Of a stretch of DNA of 64,000 nt, positions 28,801 through 38,393 are shown piece by piece (the stretch's first letter is position 1; every line of letters begins with the position of its first letter). The notes below the pieces were generated by a model, which worked only from the letters and a program-made list of their open reading frames with translations, made no database searches and was not told where the DNA came from. The position numbers and the translations under genes are program-made. The stretch comes from Methanobrevibacter sp. TLL-48-HuF1 (lineage in GTDB: Archaea; Methanobacteriota; Methanobacteria; Methanobacteriales; Methanobacteriaceae), in assembly GCF_023617305.1 (NCBI RefSeq), contig NZ_CP081485.1, forward strand, positions 982,501-1,046,500, read 5' to 3'.

Positions 28801-31800
28801 TTAAAATAATTTACGAAGGCGACTCAGATTATGCTAAAGTCTTCTATTACTGCAATTATACTGTAAATAAACATCCAACTACATTAAATATTACTGCACC
28901 TGAAGTTAAAATCGGGCAAAACGGAGAACTAATTATAAATCTTGAACCTGAAGGTTCCCAAACACAAGGTTACTTTTACATCAATGGAGAACTTAAACAA
29001 ATAATTTACATTTATGCCGGAAAAACTACAATTCCACTTAAAAACTTTGCTGTTGGAGAATATAACCTTACAGTTGTTTTATGGGATTCAAAATACTATG
29101 AAAGCAGCAATGCAAGTACAATTTTTAAAGTAAGTAAATTTAACACTAATTTAACAATAAATGTAGATGATGTTAAAGCTGGAGAAGATGCAACAGCTAC
29201 AATAACTGTAAATCCAAGCAATCTTCGCGGAGAAGCTATACTCTGTGTAAATGGCATAAATACTACAATATTTTTAAAATCAGAAGTAACAAACATTACA
29301 CTACACAATTTAACTAGCGGAAGTTATAATGTAACTGTTTATTATCCCGGAGACTCCAAATACGCCCCATCAACTGCAACAACAACATTTAAAGTTCTAA
29401 GAGATTCATGCAATCTAACTGTAAATATTACATATAACAATGATTTAACCGGAATCATCAATGTAAAAACTAATCCCAACACCTGTACCGGCGAAGTTGG
29501 AGTTTATATCAATAAAGAATTCTATAAATTAACTCTCACAAACGGAACAGCTGTATTTAATGTTAATTTCACAAAAGGAAGCAATTACATTTATGTTTTA
29601 TACCTTGGAGATAAACAGTTTGAATCTGCAAGCTGGAATACCACAATAAACATAACAAGCATTGATTTTATATTAACTGGTGAGAATTTAACAATCAAAG
29701 AGCAGGATAACTCAATATATCACTTTAATTTAACAGACAAACAAGGAAATCCTTACACCTATACAAAAGTTGAAATAAACATAGATAACAAAAATTACAC
29801 AGTAATGACAAATTCTAAAGGTTTAGGTTATCTTAATTTAAATTTAAAAGCAGGAGAATATATCCTTAAAGCAACATTCAATGGAATTACAGCCAAAAAC
29901 AAAATTATTGTAAAACCAGCAGATTTAAATATTGACATTAAAGACATTTTAGCCGGAGAAACTGAAGTAATTACTGTTAAATTACCTGCCAATGCAACAG
30001 GAACTATATTATTTGTTATAGATGGTAAAACTTACAGTAAAACATTGAAAAATGGAACTGCAAGTGTTGAAATAGCTAATTTAACCTTAGGAAAACATAC
30101 ATTAAAAGTAATTTACTCAGGAGATTCCAACTATACCAATAACACAAAAGAAGTTGAATTCAATATTAAAAACTCATTATCCTCCATTACAATCAATACA
30201 ATTAAAGACAGTATCTATGGTGAATCCATTACTATAACAGCCAACATTACAAGCGGTGCAAATGGAAACGTTACTTTTACTATTGACCATGACTCAAAAA
30301 CTGTTGAAATAGTAAACGGAGTAGCCAAAGTTACATTCAATAAAGTCAATGCAGGAAATAAAAATGTTAAAGCAACCTACAACGGAAACAATATTTACCA
30401 AGGCTCCTCTGACACCAAAGAATTTAAAATAGCTAAAGCACCTTCAAATATAAACATTATAACTTCAGAAATCATAGAAGGCCAAAATATTAGAATATAT
30501 GCAGTAGTAAATGATGATGCTACAGGTAATGTTACATTTAGAATTTTAGGATTATATTCACCAAGAAATAAAACCATCAGCAACGGTAATGCATCATGGT
30601 TAATTTCACCATTAACAAGTGGATCATACACCATAAATGCATATTATAATGGAGATAATAATTATTTAAGTTCCAATACAACTAAAATACTTGTAATCAA
30701 TCAAACAAGAAGTATATTGAAAGTTAATGTTGAAATAGGTGAAAATGAAATAATATTTAGTGCAACTCTTAAAACAGAAGATGGAAGACCAATTACAGGT
30801 AATGTAACTTTAGAGCTTAATAAAGAGTTCTATAAAATAGTAATAACTGATGGTGTTGGTTTTAGAAGCTTTGATAAACTTCCAGAGGGCAAATACACAT
30901 ATTCTGCAACATATAAAGGAACTGATAAAATTTCTCGAGCTACTGACAACGGAACTTTTGAAATCAAATCTGTTGAGTATAATGTTATTTTAAATGCTCC
31001 TGATGTTAAAATGATTTATCATGACGGTACAAGATTTATAGCTACTTTAACTGATAAACAGGGAAATCCTATAAGAGATGCTGCAATTGAAATAACAATT
31101 AACGGAAAAACCTATACTAAAACAACAGATGAAAAAGGTGTTGTAAGTTTAGGATTGAGCTTGGACAGTGGAATATACACAGTAACTGTTAACTTTAAAG
31201 GATTATTAAACTATACTCCGATAACCAGGCAGGCGAAAGTTACTATTGAACCGACAGTTAAAGGATTGGACGTTGTTAAAATGTTTAGAAACAATACTCA
31301 GTATTATGCTATATTTACTGATTCACAGGGAAATCCTCTTAAAAACAAAGATATTCAGTTTAATATCAATGGTGTCTTTTACACTAAAACCACCAATGAT
31401 AAAGGAATAGCTATGATGGGTATTAACTTAAATCCCGGCAAATATGTTATAACAGCAATTAACCTTGTTACTGGTGAGCAGTCAGGTAATAATATTACTG
31501 TAAAATCACTGATTGTTCAAAATGATTTAACTAAATACTATTTGAATGCTTCCAGATTCCAGACAACCATCTACAACAAGGACGGATCATTAGCTGCAAA
31601 CAAGGAAGTAACCTTTAACATCAACGGTGTATTCTACCACAAAAAAACAGATGAAAACGGTATTGCAAGCCTGGGAATCTCTTTAAGACCTGGAGAATAC
31701 ATAATAACCACAATGGTTGACGGATTAAGTATAGGAAACAAAGTCAATGTATTGCCGACATTAATTACTAAAAACTTAAACATGAAATACCTGGACGGAA

Positions 31801-32006
31801 GCAGCTTCACTGCACAAACATTAGACGGTCAAGGCAAACCAATAGCTAACCAAAATGTATCATTTAATGTAAACGGAGTATTTTACCACAAACTCACAGA
31901 CAATAACGGTATTGCCAAATTAGGAATCAGACTGATGGCCGGTGAATACATCATAACTTCCTACTGGAACGACTTCCAAACAGGAAACACAATAAAAATA
32001 TCTTAA
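25857..32006 (+). CDS. Giant adhesin-like secreted protein: beta-helix and Ig-like repeats
   Basis: 2,049 residues. The GTG start has a strong AAGGAGAGG site, and residues 1-27 form a signal peptide (KNRKKIILILLILGLFF..VNA). Parts: an N-terminal beta-rich domain ~60-195; right-handed beta-helix repeats ~230-807 with many NCTFKN- and NSGxxxIxNSxF-like rungs; about nine Ig-like repeats ~830-1710 (GNVTVIINDKKY..GTYSIKIIYEGDSDY); and four C-terminal repeats ~1714-2049 (FNINGVFYHKKTDENGIASL). Very rich in Asn and Thr, as expected of a glycosylated surface protein. The final ~75 residues almost equal those of the minus-strand adhesin. No anchor or pseudomurein-binding motif is recognised. Confidence 0.88.
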   Translation: MKNRKKIILILLILGLFFIALTTVNAEDNSTATLNQPNINNVEIYEEDSSTDIDESNQNSKNIVKNDYNSENALFKIKPEDKIGDNIFIGPRYSSIELTITVNNTNDFNKTGNITVNIHVTGKFTMGEDEFNKTSLIIYENDTIIKQKNLSELNLPPYQHYTTPGNYTFDITFPYHVQDKSILKVYAFGIYSNTLVFEKLNNLQLINLTNNNIIIDNTIKSNISWTNSINSIKKALELVENKGTIYLSNFNIIHDTNESIIINKSVTIIGNNVTLNGFEKESLFNITNNAEVTFVNLTITNTTGYSINTEGKVNLINCTFKNILGRAINNTGMLNLTNTLFNTDSIYQHPKVTNLNKNTNNGLIYNAGTLHITNCKFNNIYIPNQIIMKNKNITWIGIIYNTENGILSMADSKFTNIEFRAIKNNGKINITNTSFENKTKLQINQIINDTTYQTLNNYIYQSYREKAIKSVDGSIIHNSNIMIIENSSFRNIMDITNNQGYFSSYIAPTDYFGSFGWFGSDKGIIYNIGNFKIKNTSFNNVKTKTGGAIYNSGIGTIENSNFNNLTSIGNGGSILNTEKLIIINTNISNSKTRNNGGGIYNIGDLNATNIMITTSEATQSGAITYTAGGGIYNAGNMYLLNSSISKTSIGNTKIYGSAIENTGNMTLNKTIIHNITGYRAIHNDETGNLLITNSIIKNNKIYSIKNYANKVFYGAIENSGILTINKTIFDNNINGDNDFYYLSGAFNIYNKGTLNAFYNIFINTKHLTVKTHVYYITPTDPYAFLFNEGTINMDYNYFCTNTNPYPKDSNTEIGNYLIFTFKPEYKSLKIGDTIQLKVDLKLANGKLFTDYNLLPEMNVTFTTIIDGKEVNITKPLINGTTVLEYNYTSQKGQYKVYANLGGHTEEIILDVGKETSKIDVDFNNNIIYGEDAIFKIKVNGNYTHIPTGNVTVIINDKKYSINLTNGLANLTLTNLTPGTYSIKIIYEGDSDYAKVFYYCNYTVNKHPTTLNITAPEVKIGQNGELIINLEPEGSQTQGYFYINGELKQIIYIYAGKTTIPLKNFAVGEYNLTVVLWDSKYYESSNASTIFKVSKFNTNLTINVDDVKAGEDATATITVNPSNLRGEAILCVNGINTTIFLKSEVTNITLHNLTSGSYNVTVYYPGDSKYAPSTATTTFKVLRDSCNLTVNITYNNDLTGIINVKTNPNTCTGEVGVYINKEFYKLTLTNGTAVFNVNFTKGSNYIYVLYLGDKQFESASWNTTINITSIDFILTGENLTIKEQDNSIYHFNLTDKQGNPYTYTKVEINIDNKNYTVMTNSKGLGYLNLNLKAGEYILKATFNGITAKNKIIVKPADLNIDIKDILAGETEVITVKLPANATGTILFVIDGKTYSKTLKNGTASVEIANLTLGKHTLKVIYSGDSNYTNNTKEVEFNIKNSLSSITINTIKDSIYGESITITANITSGANGNVTFTIDHDSKTVEIVNGVAKVTFNKVNAGNKNVKATYNGNNIYQGSSDTKEFKIAKAPSNINIITSEIIEGQNIRIYAVVNDDATGNVTFRILGLYSPRNKTISNGNASWLISPLTSGSYTINAYYNGDNNYLSSNTTKILVINQTRSILKVNVEIGENEIIFSATLKTEDGRPITGNVTLELNKEFYKIVITDGVGFRSFDKLPEGKYTYSATYKGTDKISRATDNGTFEIKSVEYNVILNAPDVKMIYHDGTRFIATLTDKQGNPIRDAAIEITINGKTYTKTTDEKGVVSLGLSLDSGIYTVTVNFKGLLNYTPITRQAKVTIEPTVKGLDVVKMFRNNTQYYAIFTDSQGNPLKNKDIQFNINGVFYTKTTNDKGIAMMGINLNPGKYVITAINLVTGEQSGNNITVKSLIVQNDLTKYYLNASRFQTTIYNKDGSLAANKEVTFNINGVFYHKKTDENGIASLGISLRPGEYIITTMVDGLSIGNKVNVLPTLITKNLNMKYLDGSSFTAQTLDGQGKPIANQNVSFNVNGVFYHKLTDNNGIAKLGIRLMAGEYIITSYWNDFQTGNTIKIS

Positions 32007-32026
32007 GAGAATTAACTAATTCTCTT
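32005..32026. terminator. Bidirectional terminator between adhesin and rfbD
   Basis: A perfect 10-base inverted repeat (AAGAGAATTA and TAATTCTCTT) with a 2-base centre fills the gap between the convergent stop codons and overlaps the adhesin stop. T-runs follow on both strands, so it can serve both genes. The stem matches the hairpin at 20938-20957. Confidence 0.75.
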
Positions 32027-32869
32027 TTATTTTTTTAAACAAAACAGATAATCTTTAATAGCTTCTTTATAGCTTCTTAAAGGTTCAAAACCATTATCGA
32101 CCCATCTTTTATTATTTAAAACTGAATAGCTAGGTCTTGGTGCAGGTCTTGCAAATTCACTAGCTGTTACCGGAGTGACTTTTACATCCACTTCTGCTAC
32201 TTCAAAGATATATTTTGCAAATTCACACCATGAACAGCTTCCGGAGTTTGTAATATGATAAATACCATAATAATCAGTTTCTATTAATTTTCCAATGGCT
32301 TCTGCTAAATCCAGAGTGTATGTCGGAGTTCCTACTTCATCATAAACTACTGTTAATTCATCATGTGTTTTAGCCAGTTCCAGCATTGTTTTTGGGAAAT
32401 TGCCTCCATTAATTCCATATAACCATGCTGTACGAACAATAAAAAATTTATCGAGTATTTCCTGAATAGCCTCTTCACCTTCAAGTTTACTTTTTCCATA
32501 AACACTTATAGGACCAATTTCATCATCTTCAACCCATGGAGTGTCATTTTTGCCATTGAAAACATAATCTGTACTGATATGGACTAATGGACAGTCAGCT
32601 TCCCTGCATCCAATAGCCAAATTCCTTACACCTTCCCCATTTACACTGAAAGCCAGTTTCTGGTTTTCTTCACATCCGTCAACATTGGTGTATGCTGCAG
32701 AATTTATAACTATATCAGGTTTATTTTCTTTTATAAATTCAACTGTATGCTCTTTATCAGTAATGTCCAATGTTTTAGATGTTGTAAGTATAAGTTCATG
32801 TTTGTCATTTAAAACATCTGTCAAATCATGACCTAACATCCCATTAGATCCTGTAATTAAAACTTTCAT
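32027..32869 (-). CDS. rfbD: dTDP-4-dehydrorhamnose reductase
   Basis: 280 residues. It performs the last step of dTDP-L-rhamnose synthesis. Seen: VLITGSNGMLGHDL at the N-terminus, INSAAYTNVDGCEENQKLAF near 57-75, HISTDYVFNG near 97, and YGKSKLEGEEAI near 128 with the catalytic Tyr and Lys. It is on the same strand as rfbA-rfbC-rfbB but separated from them by 11 kb of adhesin genes, so it is transcribed alone. It converges on the plus-strand adhesin and shares its terminator. Confidence 0.95.
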   Translation of the reverse strand: MKVLITGSNGMLGHDLTDVLNDKHELILTTSKTLDITDKEHTVEFIKENKPDIVINSAAYTNVDGCEENQKLAFSVNGEGVRNLAIGCREADCPLVHISTDYVFNGKNDTPWVEDDEIGPISVYGKSKLEGEEAIQEILDKFFIVRTAWLYGINGGNFPKTMLELAKTHDELTVVYDEVGTPTYTLDLAEAIGKLIETDYYGIYHITNSGSCSWCEFAKYIFEVAEVDVKVTPVTASEFARPAPRPSYSVLNNKRWVDNGFEPLRSYKEAIKDYLFCLKK

Positions 32870-32966
32870 AATTATCCCTATTTTTATTTAATAAAAACTA
32901 AATATTATTTATATTAATAAACATAATATATTTAATTATTTGAAAAATAAAAGGGGCTTTTTATTT

Positions 32967-34205
32967 ATGAAAATTTGTATTATTGGACAAGGCTACATCG
33001 GATTGCCAACAGCTGCACTTTTTACAAAAAATCACTGTGAAGTTGTTGGAGTAGATGTTAATGAAAAGGTTGTTGAAACTTTAAATCAGGGAAAAATTCA
33101 TATTGAAGAACCTGGAATTGGTGAAATAATTAAAAAAGCTGTTGAAAAAGGCGTATATTCTGCTTCAACAACACCTGTAAAAGCTGATGCATTTATAATA
33201 ACTGTGCCAACACCATACATTGCTGAAAATTACACATGTGATTTAAGTTATGTTATCAGTGCATGTGAATCCATACTTCCTTATTTGGAAAAAGGAAATA
33301 CTGTAATTGTTGAATCTACAATAGCTCCAATGTCTATGGATGATTATGTTAAACCTATTTTTGAAAAAGCCGGTTACACAATAGGAAAAGACTTATACCT
33401 TGCCCATTGCCCTGAGAGAGTCCTTCCAGGAAAAATCATGTATGAATTAGTACATAATGATCGTATTGTAGGTGGAATAACCCCTGAATGCTCAATTAAA
33501 GCCAGTGAAGTTTATGGTCAGTTTGTTGAAGGTGCATTAATGAAAACAGAAGCAAAAACTGCAGAATTATCCAAATGTATGGAAAATACTTTTAGAGACG
33601 TTAACATTGCACTAGCTAATGAACTTACAAAAATATGTACTAAAATAGGAGTAAATGCATTGGATGTAATTGAAATGGCAAATAAACATCCAAGAGTAAA
33701 CCTGCACTCACCAGGACCTGGAGTTGGAGGACACTGCCTAGCTATTGACCCTTATTTCATTTATTCAAAAGCACCGGAATATGCAAAAATAATAAAACTA
33801 GCCAGAGACACCAACAACTCAATGCCCGAATTTGTATATGAAAATGTTAAAAAAATAACACCAAATGGCAAAATAGCAGTTTTAGGAGTTGCATATAAAG
33901 GAAACACTGGTGATGACAGGGAAAGTCCGGCATATGAGATAATAGCTAAATTAAAAGAAGACAACTATGAAATAAGCATCTGTGATCCCCATGTAGCCAA
34001 TGAAGAATATGTTGATTTAAAGCAGGCTACCAAAGATGCAAACCTTATTTTAATATTATGTGACCATGATGAGTTTAAAGACCTTGATTACGATTTAATC
34101 AAAGAAAACATGGAAAAAGCAATTATATTCGACACTAAAAATATAATAAAAGAAGTACCTGAAGACATTAAGCTTTACAATTATGGAAATTTATTTAGTC
34201 TTTAA
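32967..34205 (+). CDS. wecC: UDP-N-acetyl-D-mannosamine dehydrogenase
   Basis: 412 residues from the ATG at 32967. An in-frame TTG at 32940 would add nine residues, but the ATG has AAGGGG ten bases upstream and matches the family N-terminus MKICIIGQGYIGLPTA. It oxidises UDP-ManNAc to UDP-ManNAcA. Other marks: ESTIAPMS, HCPERVLPGK near 146, KCMENTFRDVNIALANE, and GPGVGGHCLAIDP with the catalytic Cys. These fit the WecC branch better than UDP-glucose dehydrogenase. The partner epimerase is not in the window. It is divergent from rfbD with ~100 bases between. Confidence 0.9.
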   Translation: MKICIIGQGYIGLPTAALFTKNHCEVVGVDVNEKVVETLNQGKIHIEEPGIGEIIKKAVEKGVYSASTTPVKADAFIITVPTPYIAENYTCDLSYVISACESILPYLEKGNTVIVESTIAPMSMDDYVKPIFEKAGYTIGKDLYLAHCPERVLPGKIMYELVHNDRIVGGITPECSIKASEVYGQFVEGALMKTEAKTAELSKCMENTFRDVNIALANELTKICTKIGVNALDVIEMANKHPRVNLHSPGPGVGGHCLAIDPYFIYSKAPEYAKIIKLARDTNNSMPEFVYENVKKITPNGKIAVLGVAYKGNTGDDRESPAYEIIAKLKEDNYEISICDPHVANEEYVDLKQATKDANLILILCDHDEFKDLDYDLIKENMEKAIIFDTKNIIKEVPEDIKLYNYGNLFSL

Positions 34206-34233
34206 AAACAATAAAAAGAGAAAAAAAGAAAAA

Positions 34234-35442
34234 TTAGAAATCAATTGATTGATCAGGTTCTACTGGATTACCATTCCAAGCTTTTAAAGTAGTCCATTCT
34301 TCAAAAGGACCTACCCAAAATGAATCATTGAAAGATAAACCTAAAGGTAAAAATATTGCACAACATCCATAAAGACTGCCTGTATTGATATCCTTTTCAG
34401 CAATTTCAGCTTGGCAGCCATTTAATCCAATAGTTAACCATCCCTTATTATCAAAGTTTTGATGGCCTCCAAATTGAGTTCTTAACACTTTAGTTAAAGC
34501 TGACCTAACCTGTGATGTTTCCATATTTCTTGGCAATATTTTAAATAATGCTGCTTGAGCTAATAAATGGAAAATTCCTGTACGATAAGCCATTGATTTT
34601 CCTAAAAGAGGGTATGTACCTTCTGGAGAAATTATACGTTCTAATTGAGATGCATATCTGCTGGATCTCATTAATTGAACATCCAATAACTCTCCTTCGT
34701 TAATACCATATTTTCTCATTACTTTTAAAATATCATTAAGCATAGGATGAATAAAAATACTGTTATAGTAATTTACATCAAATTCAGGACCGTCTGCATA
34801 AATTGCATCTCCAAGATACCATTCATCTCTAAATTTACGAATACTATAAGTTAAACGTTCCCTATCACATTCACCAGTAAATTCTAAAAGAGTAGCTTCA
34901 ATCATGGAAGTAAATAGCAGCCAGTGATTTTCAAATGGTGCAATTATCCTTGTATTTTTAAGTTCGTAAATAACTCTAGCTTGAACATCCATTGGTAAAT
35001 TATTCCATATTTGAGTTTTGGACCTAAGTAAACCTTGAGCAAATAAAGCCATGCTCATTAAAGATTGTTTAGGCTCTGTAAAAAGAATATAATCTTTACT
35101 ATTTGGATTTACTGCATTACTAATAGCTTTTAAAGTTAATACAATATACTTTTCACGAATTTTACCTTCTTCAGATTCATCAGGTCCCAATTCTAACCAC
35201 GGCGCAATTCCATTAAAAACATTTGAAAATGCCCCAAGATGAGCAAATTTATTGCTTTCAGAGCTAAATGATTCAATAGACATGTTTTTCTTAAGAGACT
35301 CCTTTTTAAGATTGTTTAATACTGGAAATGCAATCTTTTGCAAGGTTTCTACCCAAAAAATCCTATCCTCCCAAACTGGAGGTTGTTCTTCAATAACCTG
35401 ATTATCATTTTTTTTAAATCGTCCAAAGAATGAGTTATTCAT
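34234..35442 (-). CDS. DUF2264 family protein
   Basis: 402 residues from the ATG at 35442. The frame extends to 35565, but that would overlap the divergent radical SAM gene and add an atypical hydrophobic stretch, so I chose the later start (MNNSFFGRFKKNDNQV). Motifs FAHLGAFSNVFNGIAPWLELG, ENHWLLFTSMIEA, YADGPEFDVNYYNS and RIISPEGTYPLLG mark DUF2264, a family with an (alpha/alpha)6-barrel look and probable polysaccharide-related action. No signal peptide is seen, so it acts inside the cell. It converges on wecC. The substrate is unknown. Confidence 0.8.
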   Translation of the reverse strand: MNNSFFGRFKKNDNQVIEEQPPVWEDRIFWVETLQKIAFPVLNNLKKESLKKNMSIESFSSESNKFAHLGAFSNVFNGIAPWLELGPDESEEGKIREKYIVLTLKAISNAVNPNSKDYILFTEPKQSLMSMALFAQGLLRSKTQIWNNLPMDVQARVIYELKNTRIIAPFENHWLLFTSMIEATLLEFTGECDRERLTYSIRKFRDEWYLGDAIYADGPEFDVNYYNSIFIHPMLNDILKVMRKYGINEGELLDVQLMRSSRYASQLERIISPEGTYPLLGKSMAYRTGIFHLLAQAALFKILPRNMETSQVRSALTKVLRTQFGGHQNFDNKGWLTIGLNGCQAEIAEKDINTGSLYGCCAIFLPLGLSFNDSFWVGPFEEWTTLKAWNGNPVEPDQSIDF

Positions 35443-35551
35443 GAACAGTATTTTATTATACATAATATTTAAAGTTTTTAATAAATCGACATTCCACAAA
35501 AAATAAAAATACCTCAAAAACAAAAGCATTAAACAAAAGGGGTTAAAGATT

Positions 35552-36553
35552 ATGTTTTCAAACAATATTAAAAAATTAATAAATAAATTAAAAAAACCAT
35601 CAACAAATAAAAAAGTTTCAAAAGTTGAAAATACTGAAGAAACAGATTATAATTTAAAAACCAAACAAAAAGATGAAGAAATATTTCAGAACATCTATAA
35701 TTTAATTGATAATTTTATGAAAACAACTCCTAATCCATTATTTAACAATATAGAAATTGAAACTGTTAACAGATGTAACGGAACATGCTCTTTTTGTCCT
35801 GTTAACAAGAATCAAGACCCTAGAGAATATAAAAAAATGCCTAAAGAACTGTTTGAAAAAATAATCAAAGAGCTAAAAGAAATTAATTATGATGGAGCTA
35901 TTGCACTCCATTCCAATAATGAACCATTGCTTGATAAAGAAATCTATAATTATGCCGAATATGCTAGAAAAGAGCTTCCAAATAGCTATATTTACCTATA
36001 TACAAATGGTACATTATTAACAATAGACAAATTTCTTGATTTAACCGAAAATTTGGATTTAATAGTTATTGATAACTATAATGATAACATACAACTTATT
36101 GAACCAGTAAAAGAAATTTTTGACTATTGTATCCAACATCCCGAACTTAAAAAGAAAGTTTTAATTGATTTAAGACTTCAAAATCAAATTTTAACAAGCA
36201 GAGGCGGGCAGTCAGACAACAGAAATGAAATTTTAACCTTAAAATCATCCTGTTTATTACCATTTAACAAAATAGTTGTTCAACCAGATGGTAAAGTCCC
36301 ATTATGCTGTTGTGATCCTTTTGGAAAAGTTATTTTAGGAGATTTAAACACTGCAAAACTTGTAGATATTTGGAATGGTAAAAAAGCTAAAGAAATACGT
36401 GAAATTCTCTATAAAAAAGAAAATAGCAGAAAAAACTTAGAATTATGCAAGCAATGTGATGTTTTAGTTGAAAAATTAGACGGAATACCTTATACTAATA
36501 CAGATATAACAAATCAATGGGAAAACTTATACTCTATTTTTAATATTCAATAA
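35552..36553 (+). CDS. Radical SAM / SPASM domain protein
   Basis: 333 residues. The radical SAM cluster motif is CNGTCSFC near residue 74-81, preceded by IEIETVNR. The C-terminal SPASM-type region has CLLPFNKIVVQPDGKVPLC, CCDPFGK and a final CKQC, enough Cys for an auxiliary Fe-S cluster. The N-terminal ~55 residues are basic and low-complexity. AAAAGGGG lies nine bases before the ATG. Divergent from the DUF2264 gene and upstream of leuC. SPASM enzymes often modify peptides or sugars; the substrate here is unknown. Confidence 0.85.
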   Translation: MFSNNIKKLINKLKKPSTNKKVSKVENTEETDYNLKTKQKDEEIFQNIYNLIDNFMKTTPNPLFNNIEIETVNRCNGTCSFCPVNKNQDPREYKKMPKELFEKIIKELKEINYDGAIALHSNNEPLLDKEIYNYAEYARKELPNSYIYLYTNGTLLTIDKFLDLTENLDLIVIDNYNDNIQLIEPVKEIFDYCIQHPELKKKVLIDLRLQNQILTSRGGQSDNRNEILTLKSSCLLPFNKIVVQPDGKVPLCCCDPFGKVILGDLNTAKLVDIWNGKKAKEIREILYKKENSRKNLELCKQCDVLVEKLDGIPYTNTDITNQWENLYSIFNIQ

Positions 36554-36603
36554 AAAAAAATGAAATTTTGAAAAAAAAATAAACAAAGCCCCATTCTAAA
36601 ATA

Positions 36604-36614
36604 GTTTATATAGT
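36604..36614 (+). promoter_or_regulatory. Putative TATA element of the leu operon
   Basis: GTTTATATAGT fits an archaeal TATA box. A transcript start about 25 bases downstream (near 36635) would leave a short leader containing the GAGG ribosome site at 36646-36649 before the ATG at 36659. No attenuator or operator is visible. Confidence 0.4.
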
Positions 36615-36658
36615 ACAAACATCTATATATTTATCATTAATATGTGAGGTTTAAAAAT

Positions 36659-37906
36659 ATGCCAAAAACAATGTCTGAAAAAATATTAGCTAAAGCAGCT
36701 GGTAAAGACGAAGTTGAGGCTGGAGATATTGTTATCGCCAATATTGATGTTGCAATGACTCATGATTTAACCGGACCTCTTTCAGTACAATCTTTTGAGA
36801 AAATTGGTGCTACTAAAGTCTGGGACCCGTCAAAAATTGTAATACCATTCGATCATCAAGTTCCAGCTGATTCTATCGACTCAGCTAACAATCATATTAT
36901 AATGAGAAAATTTGTTAAAGAACAGAAAATTGAAAACTTTTATGATGTTAATGCAGGAGTCTGCCATCAGATTCTTCCAGAATTAGGACATGTTGTTCCT
37001 GGAGAAGTTATTGTTGGTGCAGATTCACATACCTGTACTCATGGAGCTTTAGGTGCGTTTTCAACAGGAATTGGTTCTACAGATATGGCTATGGTATTTG
37101 CAGAAGGTAATTTATGGTTTAAAGTACCTGAAACCAACAGATTTGAAATCACCGGTGAATTAAAAGATAATGTTTATGCTAAAGATGTTATTTTAAATAT
37201 TATCGGCCAGGTAGGCGTTGACGGTTCAACATATAAAGCCTGTGAATTTGCAGGAGAAACTGTTTCAAATATGAGCATTTCTGACAGAATGGTTTTAACA
37301 AATATGGCTATTGAAATGGGTGGAAAAACTGGTTTAGTAGAACCTGATAAAAAAACTATTGATTATGTAGAAAGCCGTTCCAACAAAGCATATAAAGTAT
37401 TTAAAACTGACTTAGATGCTCCGTCACTTAATATTATTGATATTGACGTAAGTGAGTTGGAACCGCAAGTAGCCTGTCCTCACCATGTAGACAATGTTAA
37501 AGCAGTAAGTGAAGTGGATCAGGAAATTGACCAAGTATTCCTCGGATCCTGTACCAATGGTAGGATTAGTGACTTAAGAGATGCTGCTAAAATATTAAAA
37601 GGTAAAAAAGTAGCTAAAGGAACCAGAATGTTAGTTATTCCAGCTTCCAAAGAAGTATACTCTAAAGCACTTGATGAAGGATTACTTAAAATATTTGTTG
37701 ATGCAGGAGCTTTAGTATCTGCTCCATGCTGCGGTCCATGTCTTGGAGGACATACCGGAATCATAGGACCTGGAGAAGTAAGCCTTTCCACATCTAACAG
37801 AAACTTTAAAGGCAGACAAGGAAGTCCAGATGGAAAAGTTTACCTGTCTTCTGCTGCAGTAGCTGCTGCTTCAGCTATTGAAGGAAGAATTGTTGCACCG
37901 GAGTGA
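36659..37906 (+). CDS. leuC: 3-isopropylmalate dehydratase large subunit
   Basis: 415 residues from the ATG at 36659, which has GAGG nine bases upstream; an in-frame GTG at 36644 overlaps that site and is less likely. With LeuD it isomerises 2- and 3-isopropylmalate. Iron-sulfur ligands are visible in FLGSCTNGR and in [29 protein letters not shown] and DHQVPADS are also typical. Methanogens also have a homoaconitase pair of the same family. The adjacent small subunit decides for leucine here. First gene of leuC-leuD-leuB. Confidence 0.9.
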   Translation: MPKTMSEKILAKAAGKDEVEAGDIVIANIDVAMTHDLTGPLSVQSFEKIGATKVWDPSKIVIPFDHQVPADSIDSANNHIIMRKFVKEQKIENFYDVNAGVCHQILPELGHVVPGEVIVGADSHTCTHGALGAFSTGIGSTDMAMVFAEGNLWFKVPETNRFEITGELKDNVYAKDVILNIIGQVGVDGSTYKACEFAGETVSNMSISDRMVLTNMAIEMGGKTGLVEPDKKTIDYVESRSNKAYKVFKTDLDAPSLNIIDIDVSELEPQVACPHHVDNVKAVSEVDQEIDQVFLGSCTNGRISDLRDAAKILKGKKVAKGTRMLVIPASKEVYSKALDEGLLKIFVDAGALVSAPCCGPCLGGHTGIIGPGEVSLSTSNRNFKGRQGSPDGKVYLSSAAVAAASAIEGRIVAPE

Positions 37907-37910
37907 GAAT

Positions 37911-38393
37911 ATGAAAGGAACTGTTTGGAAATTCGGAGACGATATTGATACTGACATTATCCTTCCAGGAAGATATTTAATTTATACAAATGAAGAAAGA
38001 TTATCCCAACACTGTATGGAAGGATTAGATGATAAATTTAATGAAAAATGCAAAAAAGGTGACTTTATTGTAGCTGGCAAAAACTTTGGATGCGGATCTT
38101 CCAGAGAACATGCCCCAATAGCTTTAAAAGGTGTTGGAGTAGCTGCAGTAATAGCTGAATCATTTGCAAGAATCTTTTACAGAAATGCTACAAATGTTGG
38201 AGTTCCACTTCTTGAAGCTCCAGGTATAAGTAAACTTGTAGAAAATGGAGAAGAAATAGAAGTAGACATGGATAAAGGAACTATAACATCCGAAAATGGA
38301 GAAACAATTACATTTAAAAAATTACCTCCATTTATGTTAGAAATATTAGAAAAAGGTGGTTTAATTGAGTACCTCAAACAAAAAAGACAATAA
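37911..38393 (+). CDS. leuD: 3-isopropylmalate dehydratase small subunit
   Basis: 160 residues from the ATG at 37911, with GGAG eight bases upstream in the end of leuC. The longer frame from 37878 overlaps leuC and lacks support. It has [17 protein letters not shown] and [14 protein letters not shown], the swivel-domain motifs. The specificity loop reads YLIY, like the YLVY of methanogen isopropylmalate isomerase and unlike the YLRT of homoaconitase (known from work on the Methanocaldococcus enzymes). This favours a leucine role over coenzyme B synthesis. Confidence 0.92.
   Translation: MKGTVWKFGDDIDTDIILPGRYLIYTNEERLSQHCMEGLDDKFNEKCKKGDFIVAGKNFGCGSSREHAPIALKGVGVAAVIAESFARIFYRNATNVGVPLLEAPGISKLVENGEEIEVDMDKGTITSENGETITFKKLPPFMLEILEKGGLIEYLKQKRQ

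Noticed and set aside
34234-35565. The long start of the DUF2264 gene at 35565
   Set aside because: It overlaps the divergent radical SAM gene and its ribosome site and adds an atypical hydrophobic stretch. The ATG at 35442 fits the family.
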